Of a DNA stretch of 10,498 nucleotides, positions 1 through 6,834 are shown piece after piece. Position 1 is the stretch's first letter; the number at the start of each line of letters is the position of its first letter. The position numbers were made by a program, and so were the translations under genes. This DNA comes from an uncultured Flammeovirgaceae bacterium (lineage in GTDB: Bacteria; Bacteroidota; Bacteroidia; Cytophagales; Cyclobacteriaceae). Below the pieces are notes generated by a model. That model ran no database searches. It was not told where the DNA came from and was given only the letters and a program-made list of their open reading frames with translations. Where the stretch lies: assembly GCA_946480685.1 (NCBI GenBank), contig CAMLLI010000066.1, positions 1 to 10,498 of the forward strand. The letters are read 5' to 3'.

Positions 1-848
1 GCGGCATATCCCGTTTCCGCAATTGCCAACGGTTTATCGCTGATGTTGAAGAGATCATCAAATGTATTGACAGGATACGGATTGCCCAGCAGCGATGTTA
101 AGCAAGGGTAAAACGACAGCGAGTATAGATCGGAATATTCCAGTAATTGCATGGCTGCGAGTCGTTGTTGCACGTGATCGTTATTGGCGATCAGTCCTTT
201 CAGCAGGTGTGCTCCGGATAGCGAACAGAAAACTGCAAGCTTCGGATACCGCTGCTTCAGTTCACGATATATATATTGATGGAAATCTACATAGGCACTC
301 CATGCGGCAGGCTTGTTTACGTAGAGTAAATTTGCCTCCATAGCCATGTTAAAATAATCCGGGTTAAAGAAGTCGATAATGCGTGTGCAATAATTCAGGT
401 AAGCTGTTTTTACTTCATCGCTGTTGAAAGTATAACTGTCCCACGGTGCAGCCAATGGTATATTTCCTTCAGTACGGTAATATGGAGCTAATCCATTGTG
501 GAAAGAATTTATAGGACTAACGGATATATAGACTTTCTGTGATGCGTTTGTCTGGTTCTTCCGAAAAATCCAGTCGTTCATGATTTCTTCACTGAAATTC
601 TCTCCTGCTAAAGCTTCCGCCCAGGGCACACCGGTATTAAACTGGTGGCTGACAATGTCTGCATTTTCACTGAGCGCGCGATAGGTATAGGCAGCGGCAT
701 CCACTGACGACTCGTACGGAACCGGTGTGAACCCCATATAGTAACTACGGGTTTGTTCATAGTCTTCTTTATCGCAGGCCGACAGTATAGCTGCTATCGA
801 AATACAAATCACAATGGCCTTTGTGCGAATGATTCTTCCTTTTTCCAT
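1..848 (-). CDS. Lipoprotein, probable clan GH-A glycoside hydrolase (3' end outside window)
   Basis: The reading frame is open from the ATG at 848 to the window edge and gives 282 residues without a stop; the C-terminus is missing. It begins with a type II signal peptide: basic residues, a hydrophobic stretch (about 11-22) and the lipobox LSAC with Cys25. The next residues, DKEDYE, are acidic and resemble the Bacteroidota surface lipoprotein export signal, so the protein may face outward. The body suggests a TIM-barrel glycosidase: VYISVSP at 106-112, then NMAMEANLLY with Glu171 in the place of the acid/base, and LAIAETGYA with Glu278 in the place of the nucleophile. This Glu pair about 107 residues apart is typical of clan GH-A; the ETGY segment recalls GH53. 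Family and substrate are inference. It is transcribed away from tag, and no convincing promoter was seen in 849-1012. Confidence 0.72.
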   Translation of the reverse strand, partial: MEKGRIIRTKAIVICISIAAILSACDKEDYEQTRSYYMGFTPVPYESSVDAAAYTYRALSENADIVSHQFNTGVPWAEALAGENFSEEIMNDWIFRKNQTNASQKVYISVSPINSFHNGLAPYYRTEGNIPLAAPWDSYTFNSDEVKTAYLNYCTRIIDFFNPDYFNMAMEANLLYVNKPAAWSAYVDFHQYIYRELKQRYPKLAVFCSLSGAHLLKGLIANNDHVQQRLAAMQLLEYSDLYSLSFYPCLTSLLGNPYPVNTFDDLFNISDKPLAIAETGYA

Positions 849-1012
849 CGGTACGTCATTTTAGGAGGTATACAATTTAACAGTTATCAGCCAATGAATC
901 ACTACTACACAAAAACTTTACGATTCAACGCGATTTTATAACTTCCGGTAACATCTGCTGACACACTATTGACACATGAAGTGACATATTTGTACGATAA
1001 AATGATGATGTT

Positions 1013-1579
1013 ATGAAAGAAAAAGTCCGCTGCCCCTGGTGCCTCGGTTTCGAGCAATACATGGAATATCACGATAACGAATGGGGTGTACCTGTTTATG
1101 ATGATCGCGTACATTTTGAATTTCTGATCCTGGAAGGTGCACAGGCGGGTTTGAGCTGGTCAACCATCCTCAAAAAAAGAGAAGGCTATAGAAAAGCTTT
1201 CGCTGATTTCGATCCTGTTAAGGTTTCTAAATTTACTGAGGCGCGCCTCGAAAAAATTCTTCAGGACCCCGGTATCGTTCGTAACAAGCTTAAAGTTTAC
1301 GCAGCGGTTAATAACGCGAAGCGATTTTTAGAAGTGCAAAAAGAATTCGGCAGCTTCAGTGACTATATATGGGGATTTGTCGGAGGCAAACCAATGGTGA
1401 ACAAACGCAAATCATTAAGCGAAGTTCCGGCTACAACAAAAGAGTCTGACGCACTGAGTAAAGATCTGATCAAACGAGGATTCAAGTTTGTTGGCAGCAC
1501 CGTGATGTATGCGCACATGCAAGCCTGCGGACTGGTGAACGACCACCTCGTAGATTGCTGGAAGTATAAGAAAGTATAA
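1013..1579 (+). CDS. tag: DNA-3-methyladenine glycosylase I
   Basis: This 188-residue protein matches the E. coli Tag family over its whole length (family size about 185-190). It is a base-excision repair enzyme that cuts 3-methyladenine from alkylated DNA in the cytoplasm. The zinc-binding residues of the family are all present: Cys7 and His20 near the N-terminus (in YHDNEWGVP) and His178 and Cys182 in the C-terminal HLVDC. Residues corresponding to the base-recognition pocket are visible as Tyr19, Glu41 (LILEGAQAGLSW) and Trp49, each offset by +3 from E. coli numbering. The start at 1013 fits the family length. A near -7 box CATATTTG lies at 985-992, but its only upstream TTG (969-971) is too close, so the promoter is uncertain. 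The gene stands alone and is convergent with dedA. Confidence 0.96.
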   Translation: MKEKVRCPWCLGFEQYMEYHDNEWGVPVYDDRVHFEFLILEGAQAGLSWSTILKKREGYRKAFADFDPVKVSKFTEARLEKILQDPGIVRNKLKVYAAVNNAKRFLEVQKEFGSFSDYIWGFVGGKPMVNKRKSLSEVPATTKESDALSKDLIKRGFKFVGSTVMYAHMQACGLVNDHLVDCWKYKKV

Positions 1580-1607
1580 ATGCCGGAGCATATTGACTCC
1601 GGCATTT
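1578..1607. terminator. Bidirectional hairpin between tag and dedA
   Basis: A perfect 11-bp inverted repeat (AAATGCCGGAG / CTCCGGCATTT) with an 8-nt loop begins inside the tag stop codon and ends 5 nt before the dedA stop codon. Both strands give a GC-rich stem flanked by A/T bases, but neither has a long uninterrupted T-tract. The position between two convergent genes supports a shared terminator. Confidence 0.8.
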
Positions 1608-1612
1608 ACTAT

Positions 1613-2263
1613 TTAAGCTTGCTGTGATTTTGTTCTGCTTCTGATAACCTCAATGATCGGTGGAAGTATAGATACGAAGATGATTCCAAAGATCACATAC
1701 GTGAAGTTGTTCTTGATAACCGGAATCGCTCCGAAGAAGTAGCCTAAGAAAAGGAAACTGCCCACCCACGCAATGCCACCAATGACATTGTAGCTCGCAA
1801 ATTTAGTATAGCTCATAGTGCCCACACCAGCAACAAAGGGAGCAAACGTGCGGATGATGGGAATGAAGCGCGCATAGATAATAGTTTTTCCTCCGTGCTT
1901 GTTATAGAATGCTTGTGTCTTGTTCAAGTAATCAACCTTCAATAGTTTATACTTTCCGCTAAAGGCACGCGGACCTATATATTTACCGATGTGATAATTT
2001 ACCAGGTCGCCCAGTATAGCGGCAACACATAGCAACACGAACATAAAGAACACGTTGAGGCCGGTATCAGGTTTCGCTATGATTGCTCCGGCTGCGAACA
2101 ACAACGAATCGCCCGGCAGAAACGGAGTAACCACTAAACCGGTCTCAGCAAAAATGATCAGGAAGAGAATAAGATACGTCCACGTTTTGTAATCGCTAAC
2201 AATTTCAACGAGGTGATGATCGATGTGAAGAATGAAATCGATGATCGACTTAATGAATTCCAT
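1613..2263 (-). CDS. DedA-family (VTT/SNARE-associated domain) membrane protein
   Basis: This 216-residue multi-span inner-membrane protein has the DedA family signatures. The first is ETGLVVTPFLPGDSLL (40-55), with Glu40 and Asp52. Next comes GDLVNYHIGKYIG (85-97). The third is RFIPIIRTFAPFVAGVG (132-148), with Arg132 and Arg138. These acidic and arginine residues correspond to those known to be essential in E. coli YqjA/YghB. Hydrophobic segments lie near 29-45, 70-90, 140-180 and 187-206. Family members are linked to membrane lipid handling, including recycling of undecaprenyl phosphate, envelope integrity and proton-motive-force homeostasis; which lipid this one moves cannot be told from sequence. 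The length is typical. It lies downstream of the M28 peptidase on the same strand, but a terminator and an exact -7 box separate them, so it is probably transcribed alone. Confidence 0.93.
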   Translation of the reverse strand: MEFIKSIIDFILHIDHHLVEIVSDYKTWTYLILFLIIFAETGLVVTPFLPGDSLLFAAGAIIAKPDTGLNVFFMFVLLCVAAILGDLVNYHIGKYIGPRAFSGKYKLLKVDYLNKTQAFYNKHGGKTIIYARFIPIIRTFAPFVAGVGTMSYTKFASYNVIGGIAWVGSFLFLGYFFGAIPVIKNNFTYVIFGIIFVSILPPIIEVIRSRTKSQQA

Positions 2264-2301
2264 AAGGGTTTTTAGTAAGATTTAAATTCAACTATAACGC
2301 A

Positions 2302-2309
2302 CAAAAATA
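2302..2309 (-). promoter_or_regulatory. Candidate -7 box of dedA
   Basis: Read on the minus strand this is TATTTTTG, an exact match to the Bacteroidota -7 consensus TAnnTTTG, about 38 nt upstream of the dedA start codon. No TTG is found at the usual -33 distance, so support rests on the -7 box and its position. It coincides with the U-tract of the terminator of the upstream peptidase gene. Confidence 0.5.
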
Positions 2310-2343
2310 ACAAAGCCTTCCATGTATCACAGAAGGCTTTGTT
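2309..2343 (-). terminator. Intrinsic terminator of the M28 peptidase gene
   Basis: A perfect 12-bp stem (AACAAAGCCTTC / GAAGGCTTTGTT) with an 11-nt loop lies 24 nt beyond the peptidase stop codon. On the minus strand it is followed directly by ATTTTTG, a five-T tract. This is the classic layout of a Rho-independent terminator for the leftward transcript. Confidence 0.88.
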
Positions 2344-2367
2344 TTATAATACTGTAAATTCTTCGTG

Positions 2368-3960
2368 TTATTTTCTGGGAATCAGTCCGTCACGGTTTGC
2401 AGCGAGCCATGCAAATGCAGCAATCATCGTAGCATTGTGTTTCAAATCAGGTTCAAGGGCTTTGTCATATAGATCCATGCTCGTGTGGTGCGTACGCGTT
2501 CCATACTCGATCGGGTCTTGGATAAATTGAAATCCCGGTAAGCCGATGGCATCAAACGAAAGGTGATCGGTTCCACCTGTGTTCTGTAAGGTTAATGTCG
2601 AGGCTCCCATTTTGTTAAATGGCTTCATCCAGCTGCGGAATACCGGAGCAACGTTGTTGTTGCCTTGCAGATATACCCCGCGAAATTTACCAGTACCATT
2701 ATCCATGTTCAGGTATACAGAGAATTTCTCAGCACCCGGTTTTAGTTTTATAGAATCGTAGGGATATGCTTTGTCAAGACGCTCCCCATAGATTCGTTTT
2801 ACATACGAGCGTGAACCGAGTAATCCTTGTTCTTCACCACCCCACAACGCTATGCGTATGGTACGTTTCGGTGTTACACCTAATGATTTCAGAATGCGCA
2901 TCGCTTCCATCATAACGGCAGAACCTGCAGCATTATCAGTTGTACCGGTGCCGCTGTGCCATGAATCAAGGTGAGCACCGATCATTACCACTTCATCTTT
3001 CAAATCACTTCCCGGAATTTCTCCGATAACATTATAACCCGGTGCAGATGGAGTAAACTCTGTCTCGAGAGTCAATTCTAATTTTACGGTCTGTCCTTTT
3101 TGAATCTGACGGACCATTCGGTTATAGTGCTCGGCCGCGACAACAACCTGAGGAAGAATTTTCGGAGCATTTGCTTTATACGCTGATACGCGTTTACTGA
3201 AAGGTGTTTCAGCGGGATAAGGAATCGTAGCTGCTGACACCGCTAATGTACCATCTTCCAAACGTGATGATGGACTTGCTTCCAACACAGCAACGGCACC
3301 TTCTTTCTGGCACAGGTCCCATTTCAGGTAGGCCAACCGTTGTGGCTCAGTGGGAGCCTGAAATCTTCTGGCACTAAATGATTCGCTTACATCGGCATTT
3401 GCCATTTGCAGCAACGTTGAATCATTCAATCGCGAAGCATCAGCTTTGAAGCCTGGCTTTACCGGTGTCGGCAAACTGAAGAGTACAATTTTACCTTTCA
3501 GCTTTCCTTTATACTGATTCAGATCTTCTTCTTTTTTTATATCGAGGTAAACAACTTCAGCACTTACAGTTCCTTTTACACCCGGTGTCCATGCTTTCGG
3601 ATATGCTATTACGGGGAAATATACCGGACCGGTATTTTGCAGACTGAATTTCTTTAACTGCCAGCCGCGACCGAAATCTTCTTCCCACGTATCGAAATGT
3701 ACATTTTGTACACCCCATGATTCCAATGTTGACTTCGCATAGTCTGCCGCTTTTTTATAGCCTGGCGAATTGGTAAGGCGTGGTCCATGAATATCCGTGA
3801 GCATACTCAGAATGTCCATCACCTGCGAGCGATCCATTCCTTCACGTTTTATTTTAGATACCATAGCGGTATCAATTTTTTCGGTTTGCTGTGCCAGCAC
3901 AACGCCCGGTATGAGCGCAGGAAGCGTTATCAAAAGGTGCTGTAGTGATCTCCTTATCAT
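2368..3960 (-). CDS. Secreted M28-family zinc peptidase (carboxypeptidase Q-like)
   Basis: The 530-residue product starts with a type I signal peptide (basic MIRR, hydrophobic 8-22, likely cleavage after VLA at 23). Two co-catalytic zinc ions are expected. The ligands and catalytic residue are visible as His330 and Asp332 in AHLDSWH, Asp342 in TTDNAAGSA, Glu376 and Glu377 in WGGEEQGLLGS (general base and ligand), Asp420 in LNMDNG, and His491 or His492 in RTHHTSMD. Residues about 125-290 between the N-terminal segment and the catalytic core look like a protease-associated (PA) insert, the architecture of carboxypeptidase Q (PGCP)-like exopeptidases. It probably trims peptides in the periplasm or outside the cell. 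Specificity is not evident. A -33/-7 promoter precedes it and an intrinsic terminator follows, so it forms a single-gene unit. Confidence 0.95.
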   Translation of the reverse strand: MIRRSLQHLLITLPALIPGVVLAQQTEKIDTAMVSKIKREGMDRSQVMDILSMLTDIHGPRLTNSPGYKKAADYAKSTLESWGVQNVHFDTWEEDFGRGWQLKKFSLQNTGPVYFPVIAYPKAWTPGVKGTVSAEVVYLDIKKEEDLNQYKGKLKGKIVLFSLPTPVKPGFKADASRLNDSTLLQMANADVSESFSARRFQAPTEPQRLAYLKWDLCQKEGAVAVLEASPSSRLEDGTLAVSAATIPYPAETPFSKRVSAYKANAPKILPQVVVAAEHYNRMVRQIQKGQTVKLELTLETEFTPSAPGYNVIGEIPGSDLKDEVVMIGAHLDSWHSGTGTTDNAAGSAVMMEAMRILKSLGVTPKRTIRIALWGGEEQGLLGSRSYVKRIYGERLDKAYPYDSIKLKPGAEKFSVYLNMDNGTGKFRGVYLQGNNNVAPVFRSWMKPFNKMGASTLTLQNTGGTDHLSFDAIGLPGFQFIQDPIEYGTRTHHTSMDLYDKALEPDLKHNATMIAAFAWLAANRDGLIPRK

Positions 3961-3989
3961 AATCAGGTTTAAAGGTTAATGATTCTCTT

Positions 3990-4016
3990 CAAAAATAAAG
4001 AACAACGCAGTGGCAA
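3990..4016 (-). promoter_or_regulatory. -33/-7 promoter of the M28 peptidase gene
   Basis: On the minus strand the order is TTG (4016-4014), a 16-nt spacer, then TATTTTTG (3997-3990), an exact match to TAnnTTTG. The -7 box ends 29 nt before the ATG at 3960. The spacer is 1 nt shorter than the range usually quoted for Bacteroidota housekeeping promoters. Confidence 0.65.
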
Positions 4017-4076
4017 GAGTTACCGCTTATTTAATTTTTACAACAGATGGGCATGATTCTTTTGCTATACTTCAGC

Positions 4077-4081
4077 GGAGG
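4077..4081 (+). promoter_or_regulatory. Shine-Dalgarno-like GGAGG before the Kazal gene
   Basis: GGAGG is placed 9 nt upstream of the ATG at 4091. Such purine-rich sites are unusual in Bacteroidota, and the others in this window lack one. It supports starting translation at 4091 rather than at an in-frame ATG at 4010, which would put 27 extra residues before the signal peptide. Confidence 0.55.
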
Positions 4082-4090
4082 AGCCAGAAC

Positions 4091-4309
4091 ATGAAAAAGA
4101 TAATGCTTTTTATAATGCTGGGATTACTCGCCTGTGATGATGACGACAACGAAAGCAAGTCTTGTATCGATCCATCGAAAATTGAAGATGTAGTGGCGTG
4201 TCCGCAGATAGTTGACCCGGTATGTGGTTGTGACAACAAAACCTATCAGAACGAATGTATAGCAGAAGGATCGGGCGTTACCTCGTGGACAGAAGGTGCT
4301 TGCCCGTGA
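4091..4309 (+). CDS. Small Kazal-type protease inhibitor lipoprotein
   Basis: The product has 72 residues. A short type II signal peptide ends in the lipobox LLAC with Cys15, followed by DDDDNE, which resembles the Bacteroidota surface lipoprotein export signal, so display on the cell surface is inferred. The rest is a single Kazal domain with cysteines 25, 37, 45, 47, 56 and 71. It contains CPQIVDPVCGCDNKTYQNEC, which keeps the C-x7-C-x6-Y-x3-C spacing. Cys47 seems to replace the cysteine that normally follows 2-3 residues after Cys56, as in non-classical bacterial Kazal domains. Kazal domains block serine proteases by presenting a loop; by alignment the P1 residue would be Gln39. It is divergent from a metallopeptidase, which a Kazal domain would not be expected to inhibit, and its stop is 1 nt from the next gene's stop. 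Confidence 0.88.
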   Translation: MKKIMLFIMLGLLACDDDDNESKSCIDPSKIEDVVACPQIVDPVCGCDNKTYQNECIAEGSGVTSWTEGACP

Positions 4310-4310
4310 T

Positions 4311-4811
4311 CTACTTTTTAGTAGCTGCCAACACGGCCTGCTTTTTCGTTATATAGATGTGCCATACACCCTGCAATTGTTCAATGCCATCAGGCATCGG
4401 CATAACAATCGGCTTGGAGTAAAGCAGCTCTTCATATTCATTTTGCTTGTCGTCAGTATATAGTTTCTGAATGTTGTCTTGAACAGAACCTGTAACCATG
4501 CCGGCAACATACGCTTCAATGAGTTGTTGTTCGATCAGATCGGCTGTACTTTTGCCGGGTACTGTCCAATGGATTTTTACCTCATGTTGATTCGCGATGG
4601 AATCAACTTTTGTTGAATCGAATTTCACTTTCTGGAGTGCAGCAAAAACAGTTTGGCCTTTATTCAACGCTGCCGTTACAATATCAGAATCGCTGAGCTT
4701 TACAATTTGCTGTTCTTCCATGCCTTCGTGTAAGCGCTTGCGTTGCTCGTCAGACAATCTGCCGCCACAAGCAGTTAACACTATTAATGCGAAAAAAATA
4801 ATCCTGTTCAT
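4311..4811 (-). CDS. Lipoprotein of unknown function (weak resemblance to DUF3365/Tll0287-like)
   Basis: From the ATG at 4811 the product has 166 residues and begins with a clean type II signal peptide, MNRIIFFALIVLTAC, with Cys15. An earlier in-frame ATG (4847) would add 12 residues before this signal and is unlikely. After the cysteine come GGRLSDEQ and a charged, helical stretch (about 20-60), then a mixed region with HEVKIHWTVPGK (76-87). At the end is LLYSKPIVMPMPDGIEQLQGVWHIYITKKQAVL (129-161 region). The pattern Y-x-KP-[IV] ... G-x-W-x-I-x-x-x-KK recalls the C-terminal half of DUF3365 heme-sensor-like proteins, but no CxxCH heme motif is present, so this is only a hint. There is no acidic stretch right after Cys15, so it probably stays in the periplasm. 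Function unknown. Confidence 0.8.
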   Translation of the reverse strand: MNRIIFFALIVLTACGGRLSDEQRKRLHEGMEEQQIVKLSDSDIVTAALNKGQTVFAALQKVKFDSTKVDSIANQHEVKIHWTVPGKSTADLIEQQLIEAYVAGMVTGSVQDNIQKLYTDDKQNEYEELLYSKPIVMPMPDGIEQLQGVWHIYITKKQAVLAATKK

Positions 4812-4907
4812 GGCAGTAAATTTCAGTTGGCAAACGCCAAAATCCAAATTGATGGCGCGGTCAGCATAGTGTTTGTTTCATTCATCTGATGTATCGTATC
4901 TATTAGC

Positions 4908-4915
4908 TACCTTTG
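4908..4915 (+). promoter_or_regulatory. -7 box of prfA
   Basis: TACCTTTG is an exact match to TAnnTTTG and ends 17 nt before the prfA ATG. Nineteen nt upstream is CTG (4886-4888) in place of the expected TTG at -33. The leader would be about 10 nt, typical of SD-less Bacteroidota genes. Confidence 0.65.
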
Positions 4916-4932
4916 CCGACTGATTTTAGAAT

Positions 4933-6009
4933 ATGATCGAAAAACTCGAAGAAATTAAGCTGCGGTTTGAGGAAGTGGGCCTGCTCCTGGCACAACCTGA
5001 CACCGTTAATGATATCAAAAAATTTTCGCAGCTCAGCAAAGAATACAGAGACCTCGAAAAGATTGTTGTAAAGTACAACCAGTATAAAGATGCGCGCGGT
5101 CATTTGCAGCAGGCCAAGGAGGTTTTGGAAAAAGAAAAAGATCCGGAACTGCGTGAGCTTGCCAAGATGGAAATCGATGAGCTCGAACCGAAGATCGATG
5201 AACTGGACAGTCAGTTGAAAGAGCTGCTCATTCCGAAAGATCCCAACGATGATAAAAATGTACTGCTCGAAATCCGTGCGGGTACAGGGGGTGATGAAGC
5301 TGCGATTTTTGCAGGCGATCTTTGGAGAATGTATCAACGCTTCTGCGACAAGCGCGGATTGAAAATGGCCGTGCTCGATGTAACAGAAGGTACCGCAGGC
5401 GGTTATAAAGAAGTGATCAGCAGCGTAAGCGGTGAAGGTGCTTATGGTTTATTAAAATTCGAATCCGGTGTACATCGTGTACAACGCGTACCGGCTACGG
5501 AACAGCAAGGTCGTGTGCATACCTCGGCAGCGTCAGTAGTTGCACTTCCGGAAGTTGAAGATGTGGAGGAGGTTGTTATCAACCCGGCTGATATAGAGAT
5601 ACAAACGGCACGCTCCAGCGGTGCCGGTGGACAGAACGTTAACAAGGTTGAAACGAAAGTACAGCTTACGCACAAACCAACCGGTATAGTAATTACCTGC
5701 CAGGTAGAACGCTCGCAGCACGGCAACCGTGAACGTGCCTTGCAAATGCTGAAAACCAAACTCTACGAAATGGAAGTAGAGAAACAGCAGAACGAATTAG
5801 GTACTGCGCGAAGATCATTGGTTAGAAGCGGAGACCGCTCTGAAAAAATAAGAACCTATAATTATCCACAGAGCCGCGTAACCGACCATCGTATAGGCTA
5901 TACGGTATATAACCTGCCGGCTGTTATGAACGGGGAGCTTGATGATTTTATTGAGCAGCTTCGTATAGCAGACAGTGCAGAGAAGATGACAGAAGGTTCA
6001 AATCAGTAA
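4933..6009 (+). CDS. prfA: Peptide chain release factor 1
   Basis: The 358-residue product (E. coli RF1 has 360) reads UAA and UAG stop codons on the ribosome and triggers release of the finished chain. The helical, highly charged N-terminal domain spans about 1-105. The stop-codon recognition tripeptide PAT is at 187-189 within [18 protein letters not shown], which distinguishes RF1 from RF2 (SPF). The catalytic GGQ lies at 232-234 in [16 protein letters not shown], where the glutamine is normally methylated by PrmC. The conserved tail motif [18 protein letters not shown] is at 303-320. It ends in UAA, which RF1 itself decodes. prmC is not next to it; the neighbours are an unrelated lipoprotein gene (divergent) and lemA. 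An exact -7 box precedes it, and no clear terminator follows. Confidence 0.98.
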   Translation: MIEKLEEIKLRFEEVGLLLAQPDTVNDIKKFSQLSKEYRDLEKIVVKYNQYKDARGHLQQAKEVLEKEKDPELRELAKMEIDELEPKIDELDSQLKELLIPKDPNDDKNVLLEIRAGTGGDEAAIFAGDLWRMYQRFCDKRGLKMAVLDVTEGTAGGYKEVISSVSGEGAYGLLKFESGVHRVQRVPATEQQGRVHTSAASVVALPEVEDVEEVVINPADIEIQTARSSGAGGQNVNKVETKVQLTHKPTGIVITCQVERSQHGNRERALQMLKTKLYEMEVEKQQNELGTARRSLVRSGDRSEKIRTYNYPQSRVTDHRIGYTVYNLPAVMNGELDDFIEQLRIADSAEKMTEGSNQ

Positions 6010-6202
6010 GCATTTATTAAAATATATTTTCGCCCGAAAGGTGAACTAACCCGTGCGTGTTTCGTTTGTTGCATGCTAAAGGGATTGCTGAAGCGCTACA
6101 ATAAAACCGAGCGGATAAACGTCTTCAGCTATTAAAAGAAAAAGCGTTGAAATATAGTATCAGCGCAGTTTTCATTAATTTTAAATTGAGATAATTCACA
6201 AT
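6010..6202. other. Intergenic region between prfA and lemA
   Basis: These 193 nt hold no convincing gene. A 20-codon ATG frame at 6073-6135 (ending NVFSY) has no ribosome-binding site and no recognisable product. A 7-bp inverted repeat GCTGAAG (6087-6093) / CTTCAGC (6123-6129) has a 29-nt loop and no T-tract, so it is a poor terminator. The imperfect -7-like strings TTCGTTTG (6061-6068 region) and TAATTTTA (6176-6183) each differ from TAnnTTTG by one base; the latter, 19 nt before the lemA start, is the best candidate for a lemA promoter. Confidence 0.5.
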
Positions 6203-6799
6203 ATGAAAAAAGGACTAATTGTTATCGGGGTCATTCTTCTTATAGTATTGATTCTGTATGGTTTTTTCGCAGGTCGTTACAACACCATGGTTGAGCTTCA
6301 GGAAAATATTCCGAAAGAGTGGGCTCAGGTTGAAACGCAATACCAGCGCAGAGCAGATCTTATTCCTAACCTGGTGAACACGGTAAAAGGTTACGCTAAC
6401 TTTGAACAGGAAACACTTACCAAAGTGGTGGAAGCTCGTGCGAGTGCTACGCAGGTAAAGATCGATCCGAGCAATATAACTCCGGAGCAACTTCAGCAGT
6501 TTCAACAGGCACAAAATGGTTTGAGCTCAGCATTAAGCCGCCTGTTGGTAGTAGCTGAAAATTATCCTGACTTGAAAGCCAACCAGAATTTTCTTGATCT
6601 TCAGGCTCAGCTTGAAGGTACAGAGAACAGAATTACAGTAGCGAGAACCCGTTTCAACGAAGTGGTTCAACCGTACAATGTATATATTAAACGCTTCCCG
6701 AATAATATGCTTGCCGGTATGTATGGATTTACACCGAAAGGATATTTTGAAGCAGCAGCAGGTTCTGAAACAGCACCTACTGTAGATTTCGGAAAGTAA
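6203..6799 (+). CDS. lemA: LemA family protein
   Basis: The 198-residue product has the LemA layout: an N-terminal membrane anchor (about 4-23, strongly hydrophobic) with a short basic start, then a helical domain facing outward. The family signature QYQRRADLIPNLVNTVKGYA lies at about 46-65, and further conserved segments are VVEARASA, LLVVAENYPDLKANQNFLDLQ and the C-terminal ARTRFNEVVQPYNVYIKRFPNN. The AGMYGFTPKGYFEA stretch and the acidic, alanine-rich tail also fit. The molecular role of LemA is not firmly established; in many bacteria it is encoded with TPM-domain or HtpX-like proteins, but here no such partner is adjacent. It is convergent with a DUF2306 gene, and a strong terminator follows. 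Confidence 0.95.
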   Translation: MKKGLIVIGVILLIVLILYGFFAGRYNTMVELQENIPKEWAQVETQYQRRADLIPNLVNTVKGYANFEQETLTKVVEARASATQVKIDPSNITPEQLQQFQQAQNGLSSALSRLLVVAENYPDLKANQNFLDLQAQLEGTENRITVARTRFNEVVQPYNVYIKRFPNNMLAGMYGFTPKGYFEAAAGSETAPTVDFGK

Positions 6800-6811
6800 A
6801 AAATCTTCAAA

Positions 6812-6834
6812 CTCTCTGCTTGCAAATTAGAGAG
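6812..6834 (-). terminator. Possible terminator of the DUF2306 gene
   Basis: A 6-bp stem CTCTCT / AGAGAG with an 11-nt loop lies just beyond the DUF2306 stop on the minus strand. It is followed on that strand by TTTGAAGATTTTTT. The stem is weak, but the T-tract is in the right direction and the larger hairpin next to it (6835-6859) lacks a T-tract on this strand. Confidence 0.4.

Noticed and set aside
95..343. An 82-codon plus-strand ORF antisense to the GH-like lipoprotein gene.
   Set aside because: The minus-strand frame is open for 282 codons with a signal peptide and catalytic-type motifs; the plus-strand product is basic and lacks any domain look.
860..868. An AGGAGG-like string on the plus strand at about 863-868, upstream of the GH-like gene.
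   Set aside because: It lies on the strand opposite to that gene and about 150 nt from the tag start, so it cannot serve either start codon.
905..1114. A minus-strand ORF of 69 codons across the upstream region and start of tag.
   Set aside because: It overlaps the conserved 5' part of tag on the opposite strand and resembles no family.
3961..4090. An inhibitor-protease pair formed by the divergent Kazal and M28 genes.
   Set aside because: Kazal domains inhibit serine proteases, whereas the neighbour is a zinc exopeptidase; adjacency alone does not support a pair.
5442..5759. Minus-strand ORFs inside prfA (105 and 70 codons).
   Set aside because: They mirror the most conserved part of RF1, and their Ser/Cys/Thr-rich sequences are typical antisense shadows.
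6010..6135. The prfA frame continues 41 codons past its UAA to the next in-frame stop, which could suggest readthrough control of release factor 1.
   Set aside because: An open stretch of this length after a stop is not rare by chance, the extension has no conserved look, and RF1 itself reads UAA. Only comparison with relatives showing codon-type conservation would revive it.
6073..6135. A 20-codon ORF between prfA and lemA.
   Set aside because: There is no ribosome-binding signal, no clear promoter and no recognisable product.
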